From Paenactinomyces guangxiensis (lineage in GTDB: Bacteria; Bacillota; Bacilli; Thermoactinomycetales; Thermoactinomycetaceae), in the NCBI RefSeq assembly GCF_016055185.1, contig NZ_JAECVR010000001.1, positions 570,345 to 634,344 of the forward strand: DNA of 64,000 bases, given 5' to 3'. Below, piece by piece: positions 1 through 7,154 of the stretch (its first letter is position 1; each line of letters begins with the position of its first letter). The notes below the pieces were generated by a model. That model had not been told where the DNA came from and did no database searches. It saw nothing but the letters and a program-made list of their open reading frames with translations. Position numbers and translations under genes: made by a program.

Positions 1-97
1 CCGTAATTCGCCCGTCATCTGCAACAATCGCTTCTGCTTGCGGACAAGTGGGGTCGAGTGGGGTGATATGGCCATTGTAATAAATGATTTTACTCAT
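1..97 (-). CDS. Amidohydrolase family protein, N-terminal fragment cut by window edge
   Basis: Thirty-two codons are visible on the minus strand and the gene continues beyond base 1. The translation begins MSKIIYYNGHITPLDP and continues into AEAIVADDGRI. This is the small N-terminal beta-sandwich of metal-dependent amidohydrolases of the YtcJ/imidazolonepropionase-like type, whose members typically read 'NGxIxTLDP...AEAVAVxDGRI'. The ATG at 97 was chosen because a GAGGG motif lies about 8 bases upstream; an in-frame ATG at 103 is too close to that site. No metal ligands are visible, so the substrate cannot be named. Confidence 0.6.
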   Translation of the reverse strand, partial: MSKIIYYNGHITPLDPTCPQAEAIVADDGRIT

Positions 98-254
98 TCC
101 CATTTCCCTCTCGGTCGATGTTGGATCATTTTCCTGTTTTCATGATAGCCGAATCACGCGGAAACGCAAAGACCTGTTTTTCTGCCAGATTTCGGCCCTT
201 GCGGATGCTTGAAACCGAAGCCCCCCTTTTTTGGAAACATTTTTCGCTATAAAC

Positions 255-302
255 CGAACATATATTTGCATATAATAGCTGATAAAAGCAATCATATGTT
301 CT
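255..302 (+). promoter_or_regulatory. Two LexA (SOS) boxes around the -10 of the uvrX promoter
   Basis: Bases 255-268 match 12 of 14 positions of the Gram-positive LexA box CGAACATATGTTCG, and bases 289-302 match 11 of 14. A perfect TATAAT lies between them at 271-276. LexA bound at either site would block the promoter of the Y-family polymerase gene starting at 322. Damage induction of this operon is inferred from these sites. Confidence 0.75.
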
Positions 303-321
303 GATATGGAGCGTGTTTCAT

Positions 322-1551
322 ATGGATTCTGTTGTTTTTTTGATTGACATGCAATCTTTTTATGCCAGCATCGAAAAGGCCAGGCGCCCCGAATTAAAAA
401 ACCGCCCCGTTGTCGTCTCTGGGGACCCTGAGCGGCGCAGCGGGGTTGTACTGGCGGCCTGTCCGATTGCCAAATCATACGGAATTAAAAATGCGACCAC
501 CCTGTGGGAAGCCTGGCAACATTGTCCGCACCTTACCGTTGTCCGCCCCCGGATGGAACTGTACCTGCAAGCCTCCCTCCGGATTACCGGGATTTTGGAA
601 CGGTTTAGCGATCTCGTGGAACCTTACTCCATTGACGAACAGTTTCTCTCCGTAAAAGGCAGCGAAAAACTTTTCGGGGAGCCGGAAGAGATGGCAAAGA
701 AGATCCAGGATGCAATCCGCACAGAGATGGACATCTATGGACGAATCGGAATTGGCCCTAACAAGGTGCTCAGCAAAATGGCATGCGATAACTTCGCCAA
801 AAAAAATAAGACCGGGATCTTCCAGTTAACGAGAGACAATATGAAGAAATATCTGTGGCCCCTTCCGGTGGACCGGATGTTTGGCGTCGGCCGCCGCATG
901 TCCCGCCATCTGCAGCGAATGGGAATCCGTACCATCGGTGAGTTGGCCTGTTTTCCGCTCGAACGGTTGAAAAAGCGCTGGGGCGTGAACGGCCACATCC
1001 TGTGGCTGACTGCCAACGGAATTGACACCTCTCCTGTCACCAGAGAGTCCTTCAGCCAGCAAAAAGCGATCGGGCATCATATGACCCTCCCCCGCGATTA
1101 CCGCACCCCGGAGGAAATCCGGGTTATTCTTCTGGAACTGTGTGAAGAAGTATGCCGGCGCACCCGCAGCCACCATTTAATGGGGCAGACCGTGACTGTC
1201 GGGTGCCGCGGAGCCAGCTTTGAGTTCCCCAGCGGATTTCACCGGCAAATGAAAATGCCTGATCCCACCAACCAGACGATGGAGGTTTTTCAACATGCTT
1301 GGAAGTTGTTCGACAAATTTTGGGATGAACAGCCAATCCGCTCCTTAGGGGTGAGTTTAAGCCAACTGCAACGGGATGACACAGTTCAGCTCAGCTTATT
1401 TGCAGACCGGGATAAAGAAATGCAGCTCGGCTATGTGATGGATGAAATCAAACAGCGTTTTGGCGCCACCGCCATCTTGCGCGCCTCTTCCCTCACCCCG
1501 GCCGGGCAGGCAATCGAACGCTCCCGCAAGATCGGAGGTCATTACAAATGA
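322..1551 (+). CDS. uvrX: Y-family DNA polymerase, UvrX/YqjW-type translesion polymerase
   Basis: This is a 409-residue error-prone polymerase of the ImpB/MucB/SamB (Y) family that copies past damaged template. The palm opens with IDMQSFYASIE (catalytic Asp about residue 9), and the second acidic motif SIDEQF is at residues 104-109. A helix-hairpin-helix region (FGVGRRMSRHLQRMGI) follows, then the little-finger domain. A QLSLF sliding-clamp-binding motif sits near the C terminus. The ATG at 322 is preferred over the GTG at 313 because GGAG at 308-311 is spaced for it. It overlaps the YolD gene by four bases, the usual UvrX-YolD pairing, and lies behind two LexA boxes. Length matches UvrX of Bacillus (about 416 residues). 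Confidence 0.92.
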   Translation: MDSVVFLIDMQSFYASIEKARRPELKNRPVVVSGDPERRSGVVLAACPIAKSYGIKNATTLWEAWQHCPHLTVVRPRMELYLQASLRITGILERFSDLVEPYSIDEQFLSVKGSEKLFGEPEEMAKKIQDAIRTEMDIYGRIGIGPNKVLSKMACDNFAKKNKTGIFQLTRDNMKKYLWPLPVDRMFGVGRRMSRHLQRMGIRTIGELACFPLERLKKRWGVNGHILWLTANGIDTSPVTRESFSQQKAIGHHMTLPRDYRTPEEIRVILLELCEEVCRRTRSHHLMGQTVTVGCRGASFEFPSGFHRQMKMPDPTNQTMEVFQHAWKLFDKFWDEQPIRSLGVSLSQLQRDDTVQLSLFADRDKEMQLGYVMDEIKQRFGATAILRASSLTPAGQAIERSRKIGGHYK

Positions 1552-1886
1552 GCGATATTCCGGATCGAAAAAATATGCTCTGGGAAGGAAGCCGCATGTT
1601 TTTACCCGAACACAGGGAAGCCCTGTTAAAACAACGCCGCCGCGCCGAAGAGTTTACTCCGCCCGAACTGGATGAAAGCCAGCTCGAATATATGAACTAC
1701 ATTCTCCGGGAAGCCCTGGAAGAAGAGAAACCAGTCCTGGTTACTTATGCGGCCAAATATTCTCGCGAGCAGTTTTGCGGCTTTGTCGATAAGGTGGATC
1801 CCTATTCCAGGGTGATTCGGTTATCCAACGGCGATTGCAAGAAGCAAATCCCGTTTGCAAAACTACTCCATGTGGAGTGGCCTTAA
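1548..1886 (+). CDS. YolD-like family protein
   Basis: This 112-residue protein belongs to the YolD-like family, small proteins encoded immediately downstream of Y-family polymerases in Bacillota. Typical features are the N-terminal DRKNMLWEG segment and the basic/aromatic core followed by a small beta-barrel-like half (RVIRLSNGDCKKQIPFAKL). Its ATG overlaps the polymerase stop codon (ATGA), so the two are translationally coupled and share the SOS promoter. YolD has been proposed as a polymerase V accessory subunit functionally analogous to UmuD; that role is family knowledge, not visible here. Confidence 0.88.
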   Translation: MSDIPDRKNMLWEGSRMFLPEHREALLKQRRRAEEFTPPELDESQLEYMNYILREALEEEKPVLVTYAAKYSREQFCGFVDKVDPYSRVIRLSNGDCKKQIPFAKLLHVEWP

Positions 1887-1993
1887 ATAGGGGCTTTTGC
1901 TGTGAAAGTGTTGATGGATTAATCGAGTGGCGAAATCAGAGAACTTTTAGCTCCACCAATGGGACGGAGCCCCACAGGGACATACCTGACTTC

Positions 1994-2821
1994 TTATACA
2001 CAAGCTCCGGTTGCCAATCTCACCCGTTCAAGCCATTCACGCACCAGCGCATGAAACAGATTTTCCTGTTCCCAGGTCAGGAAATGTCCGGCCCGATCCA
2101 ACACATAAAAAGAGGCGTGCGGGTATTGATCCAGGATTCCCCAGGCATCCTGATAGCCGGTGATATGGTCCTGGCGTCCGGTAACAACCATCGCAGGCTT
2201 GGCAAACGGTTCAGGAAGAGAATCCGGGTCAAAAGAGAAAGAGTAGCCTTCAGTTCGTAGTTTCGTTAAAAAATCCATATCCGGAAGGTGCTTTTCTGCT
2301 GATATTTCATCTTTGAATCTGTTCCATATCCTTTTGGTTTGTATCACGGAGATTTGTTGGAAATCCGCCGCTTCATCCGGAGTTAACTCAGATAATAAAT
2401 CAGGGTCAGTTTCTAAAACCGTTTGAGGAGGGAGAATTCTTTCATAAGGATGTATAGCGGGACAAATTAACAATAGCCCGTCGATCTCCTTCATTCTCTG
2501 ATGCACAAGACCTCGTGCCAAATAACCTCCATACGATTCGCCAACCAAAATAAAATGTTGGTTGGGAAGAATGTGATCAATCCATTCACTCACTGTTTCC
2601 AGCATGTGATCTGAACTTTTAATCCATGCTTTCCCGGGAGTCTGTCCCATCCCCGGCAAATCTACATAGATTCGCTTATAGCCTTTTTGAGATGCAAAAA
2701 CAGGTTCCATCGATCCCATAAGACTCCGATGACTAACCCCAAAGCCATGCAGGAAAATGATCGGTGTCCCTTCCCCATACACTTCATAATGAATCAATAG
2801 ATCTCTTACCTGACATTTCAT
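1994..2821 (-). CDS. Alpha/beta hydrolase
   Basis: The 275-residue product has the alpha/beta-hydrolase fold: an oxyanion HGFG motif after the first strands, the nucleophile elbow GESYGG (Ser about residue 96), an acidic residue in GRQDHITGYQD and the catalytic His in DRAGHF near the end. The substrate is unknown; the size fits esterases, epoxide hydrolases and prolyl aminopeptidase-like enzymes. The ATG at 2821 was chosen over one seven codons upstream because a GGGGGGA purine run precedes it by about 8 bases. It is a single gene convergent with uvrX-yolD. No signal peptide is present, so it is cytosolic. Confidence 0.85.
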   Translation of the reverse strand: MKCQVRDLLIHYEVYGEGTPIIFLHGFGVSHRSLMGSMEPVFASQKGYKRIYVDLPGMGQTPGKAWIKSSDHMLETVSEWIDHILPNQHFILVGESYGGYLARGLVHQRMKEIDGLLLICPAIHPYERILPPQTVLETDPDLLSELTPDEAADFQQISVIQTKRIWNRFKDEISAEKHLPDMDFLTKLRTEGYSFSFDPDSLPEPFAKPAMVVTGRQDHITGYQDAWGILDQYPHASFYVLDRAGHFLTWEQENLFHALVREWLERVRLATGACV

Positions 2822-3007
2822 CCAAAAGTCCCCCCGAGCCATTTCATTATCTTTTTACTTGCTTTATTTATCGGTTCCTTGGCAAAACTTCTTATTTAGC
2901 GAATCCCATCACAATAAGGCCGTCTTTTGCATCTGCTCCTCATCCAAAAAGCGAAAATAGGGCGACAGGGTCCCCCCATTGCGAAAACACAGATAAAAGC
3001 GCCAATC

Positions 3008-3292
3008 TTGAACACTCCCTCCACCTACGCAAACACTTAGAGGTAGGGGACGTCCTGACTCGTGACAGGAAGTTTACCAAGCTTACACGGTCGTCCCAAC
3101 CGCAAGGATCCTTAAACCTTCCTTCAGAATGTTGATAAACGCGTTCACATCCTGACCCGGAATCTTGCTCTTTTTGCTATACAAGTCCTTTTGAATACTT
3201 AGAAAATGGTTAAAATTGCACTTGATTTTCACCTCCGAACTAGATCAAGTTATAACATATAGAACATACGTTTGCAAGTACTATTTTGAAAA
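3008..3292 (-). mobile_element. Internally deleted IS200/IS605-family element
   Basis: On the minus strand the segment starts with a promoter-like region (TTGCAA, 17-base spacer, TATAAC) and a GGAGGTG ribosome site. It continues into the last codons of a TnpB protein (3083-3232). It ends in a CCCCTACCT / AGGTGGAGGG hairpin (3019-3050) followed by GTTCAAG, the typical IS605 right end with a TCAA cleavage site at about 3008-3011. Almost all of tnpB and any tnpA are gone, so this is a dead or non-autonomous relic of about 280 bases. The hairpin region would correspond to the 3' end of an omega RNA. Confidence 0.6.
3083..3232 (-). pseudogene. tnpB 3'-terminal remnant
   Basis: A 50-codon open frame ends in GQDVNAFINILKEGLRILA followed by VGTTV and a stop. 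This corresponds to the C-terminal DxNAAxNIxREGLRxLAVG segment of TnpB, the RNA-guided nuclease of IS200/IS605 elements. The upstream codons do not resemble the TnpB N terminus. A GGAGG lies at 3232-3236, but no ATG, GTG or TTG sits at proper spacing in this frame. The preserved Asp may be the last RuvC acidic residue; the rest of the nuclease is missing. Confidence 0.55.
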
Positions 3293-3403
3293 ACAGAAAA
3301 AATGAGTACAACTCATGGAGGTGAGGATAAGGTGAGAAGCAATGAAAGAGGCTGTTTGTGACACATCAAGGAATGATGAGTCAATGGAATCTGAAACAAG
3401 CGT

Positions 3404-3493
3404 CGGACTCCTGAGAGGGTTCATGCCCTCCCTCGTCCGAAGCCGATTTATCCTCCACCTACTTTGTTGCAGTGGGAGTCTTCTCGGCTTTTT
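3404..3493 (+). other. Candidate structured RNA ending in an intrinsic terminator
   Basis: Two consecutive stem-loops are visible. The first pairs CGGAC (3404-3408) and GAGAGGG (3413-3419) with CCCTCcCTC and GTCCG (3426-3439). The second pairs AAGCCGA (3440-3446) and CTCCAC with GTGGGAG and TCGGCTT (3484-3490), and is followed by TTTTT. No recognised riboswitch class fits. The gene-free stretch 3293-3849 holds nothing else that can be identified. An open frame of 52 codons (3342-3500) runs through the hairpins but looks accidental. Confidence 0.35.
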
Positions 3494-3849
3494 GAGATAA
3501 AATACAGCCCTCTGATTCCTATTATATCTCCAAACTGCCCGGCAAACCATGGCGCCAAGCGGCATAGTGTCACGTATGATCAACAACCGGACTGAAAACA
3601 CCTTAAAGAGGCTAAGAATTTATCGAATATCGAATCCCAATATTTTTGGAACATCGGATTAAAAAAATAGAAAAATAAAAAATAACCTTCTCATTTAAGA
3701 CCGGTGCCGAACGGGATGATTGTCTCCGTATTTCCCCCTCAACAGGTTTATATATGAGTTTTCCCGGACCGCACTAAAACATCGCATCATTTTTGTCTGT
3801 TCGGGGCATTTTACAATATGTAAAACCATATAAAACAGGGGTGATATCT

Positions 3850-4140
3850 TTGCCGTTTCTGGAAATCAGCGTTGTTCCTGTTGGTACAAATACAGCAAGT
3901 TTCAGTTCTTATGTAACCGATGCGGTAAACCTTATCGAACAGAGTGGATTAAACTATCAGATTACTCCCACAGCGACAGTCATTGAAGGGGAGATCGGGC
4001 AATTGATGGATGTGGCCAAAGCGATGCATGAGAATGTGATCGCCAATGGGGCAACCCGGGTGATCACCAATATTTGCATTGATCATCGCACCGATAAAAA
4101 TACGGACATGATTCAGCAAGTCAAAACTGCACAAAAATAA
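3850..4140 (+). CDS. yqgV: YqgV-type thiamine-binding protein (MTH1187 family)
   Basis: The 96-residue product reads MPFLEISVVPVGTNTASFSS and then the family pattern YQITPTATVIEGE and MHENVIANGATRVIT. This is the MTH1187/YkoF-like thiamine-binding domain, a small ferredoxin-like fold that binds thiamine or related hydroxymethylpyrimidine compounds. The TTG at 3850 was chosen because AGGGGTG lies about 7 bases upstream and homologues start exactly at 'PFLEIS'. The longer upstream frame has no ribosome site and no homology. It is a monocistronic gene ended by its own terminator. Confidence 0.85.
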   Translation: MPFLEISVVPVGTNTASFSSYVTDAVNLIEQSGLNYQITPTATVIEGEIGQLMDVAKAMHENVIANGATRVITNICIDHRTDKNTDMIQQVKTAQK

Positions 4141-4157
4141 TAGATACGGCCATACAG

Positions 4158-4199
4158 AACGCCCTGATTCAAGAGCAAATCTTGCTGAAGGGCGTTTTT
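4158..4199 (+). terminator. Intrinsic terminator of yqgV
   Basis: AACGCCCT (4158-4165) pairs with AGGGCGTT (4189-4196), followed by TTT. An inner CAAG/CTTG pairing extends the hairpin. Confidence 0.75.
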
Positions 4200-4284
4200 G
4201 ATTCCAAAAACCTCAGTTGCAAGCGAAACTGTTTCTCCTCTGCGGTCCGGATACTGAGTAAATATCCAAATCCTTCCCCAACCA

Positions 4285-4737
4285 TCAACTGGCAAGCAGA
4301 TCCTGATAAACTTTATTGAAAATGAACAAAAAAGAGAGGGCGATCATCATAAAGATCAAGACAATCCAATGGCTGGTTCCCCCCGCTTTCGAGATTTGAT
4401 AGCGTTGATCAACCGGGTCAGCTTCAGTTGCCTTCATCGTTTTAATTTTATTTCTGGCATGCCTGTAATAAAGGGCATTCCCGAAAAGTCCGAAGAATAA
4501 GCAAATAAGCCATCCAAACCAGCTTCCTGTAAAGAAAAGCAGATCAATCTCAGAGAGAAGTAAAAATATAAAAGTCCAGCCATACATTTTTCGTAACGGA
4601 AGCCAGAACATAGGGAGAAAAAAAGCGGCCCAGTTCCAACCGCTAAATAGCTGCGGCCGGGCTGATTCACTCCATTTCATCATGTAATAAGAACTTTGGC
4701 TAAACCAATAAAGCTCCTGCTCTTCCCTCTCATCCAT
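4285..4737 (-). CDS. DUF2628 membrane protein
   Basis: The 150-residue product matches DUF2628, a small inner-membrane family of unknown function. The signature WNWAAFFLPMFWLPLRKMY is followed by two hydrophobic segments and the family-typical GNALYYRHA. A third hydrophobic segment (IVLIFMMIALSFLFIF) sits at the C terminus, so three or four membrane spans are expected. The start at 4737 follows a G-rich stretch (GGGGGGTGGTGGGG); the in-frame ATG at 4764 behind AGGAAA is a real alternative. It lies just downstream of the EamA gene and is probably cotranscribed with it. Confidence 0.75.
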   Translation of the reverse strand: MDEREEQELYWFSQSSYYMMKWSESARPQLFSGWNWAAFFLPMFWLPLRKMYGWTFIFLLLSEIDLLFFTGSWFGWLICLFFGLFGNALYYRHARNKIKTMKATEADPVDQRYQISKAGGTSHWIVLIFMMIALSFLFIFNKVYQDLLAS

Positions 4738-4779
4738 CCCCACCACCCCCCAACCGACATCCATTTTCCTGCCAGGTTT

Positions 4780-5688
4780 CTAGCCCGCCTCTTGCCACTC
4801 ATTTTCCACTTGCCGTACACCGGCTGCATCTTTCACCCGGATGAACCATGCAATGCCGCAAATCGATAGAAATCCCCCGACCCCCTGAATCAGGGTAACC
4901 TTCTCCCCCAACAGAAAATAAGCCAGCACAATCGCACCTACCGGCTCCCCCAATATGGCTACTTGAATGGTGATGGCCTTCACATATTGAAGTAACCAGT
5001 TAAACAGCAAATGGCCAAATATGGTAGGAACAATCGCCAGCAATAAAAACAGCCCCCATTCTCTCGCCGGATAATCGAGCAGCGGTACTCCGGAAACTAC
5101 ATTAAAGGCCGCCAATACCAGACCCGCAACGATAAAAACAATATAACTGTACACTAGGAAAGAGATGTTCATGCGTAATTTTTGCCCGATCAGCATGTGA
5201 ATGGCTACCGTCAGCGCCCCAAAAATGGACAAAAAGTCCCCCCATAACGCTGTCGGCCCCAATTCAATATCCATCCCGGCAATCATCGCTGTCCCGGTAA
5301 ACGCAATCATCATTCCGATTAAAGCCTGCCAGCGCAATTTTTCCTTAAAAAACAGATAAGCCCCAATCATCACAAACAGAGGTCCCAGATTGAGCAAAAT
5401 CATCGAACTGGCCACCGAGGTATACCTTAACGAGCCCATCCACCCTAAAAAATGAAGCCCTAAAAAGAAGCCCGAGCTGACCAGCAACCACCACTCTTTC
5501 CCCGATAACCGATACATCTCATGCCTCATCCTCCAGATCCAGGGGGTCAGCAGCACCACGGTAAACAACAGCCGGTACATCCCCAGGACTCCCGCCGGGG
5601 CTTGAGACCATTTAATAAAAATTGCCGAAAAGGAAACGGCTGTCACACCCACACCGAGCGCAATCAAGAAAAGGGATTCTCTTCGCAT
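4780..5688 (-). CDS. EamA-family (DMT superfamily) metabolite transporter
   Basis: This 302-residue protein has ten predicted hydrophobic helices arranged as two EamA repeats, as in RhaT/YdcZ-type drug/metabolite exporters. The N-terminal ARG-free helix 'VSFSAIFIKWSQAPAGVLGMYR' region (quoted in part: SAIFIKWSQAPAG) is typical of the EamA entry helix. The second repeat starts near LSIFGALTVAIH. The substrate is not predictable. The ATG at 5688 is preferred over the ATG at 5694 because AAAGGAA precedes it by about 6 bases. It is probably the first gene of a two-gene operon with the DUF2628 protein. Confidence 0.88.
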   Translation of the reverse strand: MRRESLFLIALGVGVTAVSFSAIFIKWSQAPAGVLGMYRLLFTVVLLTPWIWRMRHEMYRLSGKEWWLLVSSGFFLGLHFLGWMGSLRYTSVASSMILLNLGPLFVMIGAYLFFKEKLRWQALIGMMIAFTGTAMIAGMDIELGPTALWGDFLSIFGALTVAIHMLIGQKLRMNISFLVYSYIVFIVAGLVLAAFNVVSGVPLLDYPAREWGLFLLLAIVPTIFGHLLFNWLLQYVKAITIQVAILGEPVGAIVLAYFLLGEKVTLIQGVGGFLSICGIAWFIRVKDAAGVRQVENEWQEAG

Positions 5689-5916
5689 AAGCATTTCCTT
5701 TCACAAACAAATTTCTCTGTCAACTGGTTCGTCCATAAGTAAATCCATTTCGGTAATATTTACTCTACCAAGATTGGTCAGGATATTCTATATTCATTCC
5801 GGCGGAAGAAGCCGCCCTTTCTTGAGTATCATAAGCTTTTGATGACATGGGGATCTTTACATTTTTTTGTTATAGGACAGGCTGCAGGTTTTTTATGTTA
5901 TTTTTCAAAAAATTAC

Positions 5917-5944
5917 TTGTCAATTTGCCAGTGACTTGTATAAA
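5917..5944 (+). promoter_or_regulatory. Promoter upstream of the 6131-6940 gene
   Basis: TTGTCA at 5917-5922 and TATAAA at 5939-5944 are separated by 16 bases. The 442-base stretch between 5689 and 6130 holds only this promoter, a possible short leader ORF at 5987-6064 and no other recognisable gene. Confidence 0.5.
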
Positions 5945-5986
5945 ATAGCTATAGGATTATTATATAACAGATGGTAAAAAATATTC

Positions 5987-6064
5987 ATGTACTATTACAA
6001 CACAGATGAGGAAGGACTCCTTTATCACACTTATGTTCGATTGGCAGTTGAAAAAGAGTTTTGA
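5987..6064 (+). CDS. Possible 25-codon leader ORF or broken 5' end of the next gene
   Basis: ATG at 5987 opens 25 codons (MYYYNTDEEGLLYHTYVRLA and five more) ending in TGA at 6062-6064. It is in the same frame as the gene starting at 6131. After the stop, the neighbouring frame continues as FEEQMVSAVYLTRG. Removing one T near 6060 would fuse the two into one coding-like stretch. It could therefore be a leader peptide or the N terminus of a gene broken by frameshifts. No clear ribosome site precedes it. Confidence 0.25.
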   Translation: MYYYNTDEEGLLYHTYVRLAVEKEF

Positions 6065-6130
6065 GGAGCAAATGGTATCTGCTGTTTATTTAACAAGAGG
6101 ACAAAAGAGCAGTCCCGAAGCTGACGGAAG

Positions 6131-6940
6131 ATGGAATGGTTGGCCAGAGAAATGGAAGATTCCATTAACAGGGGGAATGTACAAATGGAAAATCCTCTTT
6201 TCAGTTTTAAAAAACATCCCGGAAAAATGACTGAAGAGAAGGTGGCAGAATGGTTGCAAACAGGTGGTTTGCTTCCGCCAGGGGTTCCCTTCGATCCCCG
6301 CTTTATGCCACTTCCGGAGTGGCAGTTTGCTTATCAGGTGACACTGATTCAAAACGGGAACCAGAGCCGCCAAATGGAAGCAGTACAAAGCATAGTCCCC
6401 GTCCAAAAACCAGAGTCATATGAATTGTTGCTGTATATGTTGGCAAGTGAAGTAAATACCAGGGAGCAAGCCGGGCTCAACAGGGAGAACAGCGGAACAT
6501 TCTTCGTGACGGGTCATCTGGGTTTAGGTTTAGTTGTAGCGGTTGGAGAGAAAGTCAAACGGGTAGGCCGGGTAAACATCGGTGAAATGGTGACTGTCAA
6601 CTTGTTGAGGAAATCCATATTGCCCGACATAGCCGGCGGAAAAACGGATGACTATCATTCCTGGCAAAGACGCATGCAGCAAGGGACACATCAGCAGTTC
6701 ACCCTCTCTCATATCAGTCAAGTGACCAGTCAAAATCATCTGTGGGAAGGTTATTGGAATCAAAGGGAGTTGTCCATCAAGATTGTTCCGTTTGCAAACC
6801 TGGAGAAACAGACGGAGGATCTCGATGAGACAGATATCTGTGTGATCCGCCATGCCCTGCCACGCCTGGATCTATTGGATAGTAAACAGTTATTCCAAGT
6901 GTGGACAGAAGGGGGCTTTAAACAAACACTGTCCCTTTGA
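6131..6940 (+). CDS. Hypothetical protein, 269 residues
   Basis: I do not recognise this family. The product is soluble, has no signal peptide or membrane segment, and contains an N-terminal EEKVAEWLQTGGLLPPGVPF segment (about residues 35-54). A glycine-rich hydrophobic stretch GHLGLGLVVAVGEKVKRVGR lies near the middle. The ATG at 6131 is the first in-frame start after a TGA and follows a GGAAG motif. Possible in-frame material upstream (5987-6064) suggests the N terminus may have been lost. The gene stands alone, with promoter elements 200 bases upstream, and is convergent with the ABC-F gene. Confidence 0.6.
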   Translation: MEWLAREMEDSINRGNVQMENPLFSFKKHPGKMTEEKVAEWLQTGGLLPPGVPFDPRFMPLPEWQFAYQVTLIQNGNQSRQMEAVQSIVPVQKPESYELLLYMLASEVNTREQAGLNRENSGTFFVTGHLGLGLVVAVGEKVKRVGRVNIGEMVTVNLLRKSILPDIAGGKTDDYHSWQRRMQQGTHQQFTLSHISQVTSQNHLWEGYWNQRELSIKIVPFANLEKQTEDLDETDICVIRHALPRLDLLDSKQLFQVWTEGGFKQTLSL

Positions 6941-7100
6941 CTGTAGAGGCAGACTCTTTGCGTTTACAGACCTTCGGTATTCCATGTGCATAAGTTTTAG
7001 AGCCGGGATGAGCTGATGATACAGCCTTAGCCGGAGAGTTGGACGAAGCAGAAAAACCCGGTGCAAAGCCTCCTCGAACGGCACATTCAAGCATGTGGTC

Positions 7101-7139
7101 AAAAAAGGATTCCCTGCTGTCGATATCAACAGCAGGGAA
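7101..7139 (-). terminator. Intrinsic terminator of the ABC-F gene
   Basis: On the minus strand TTCCCTGCTGT and ACAGCAGGGAA (7110-7139) form an 11-base-pair stem, followed by TCCTTTTTT. Confidence 0.85.
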
Positions 7140-7154
7140 ATGATCTTGATTCTT

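Noticed and set aside
3281..3601. 106-codon minus-strand ORF
   Set aside because: Composition is Arg/Ser/Cys scattered and it is antisense to the hairpins at 3404-3493; no RBS.
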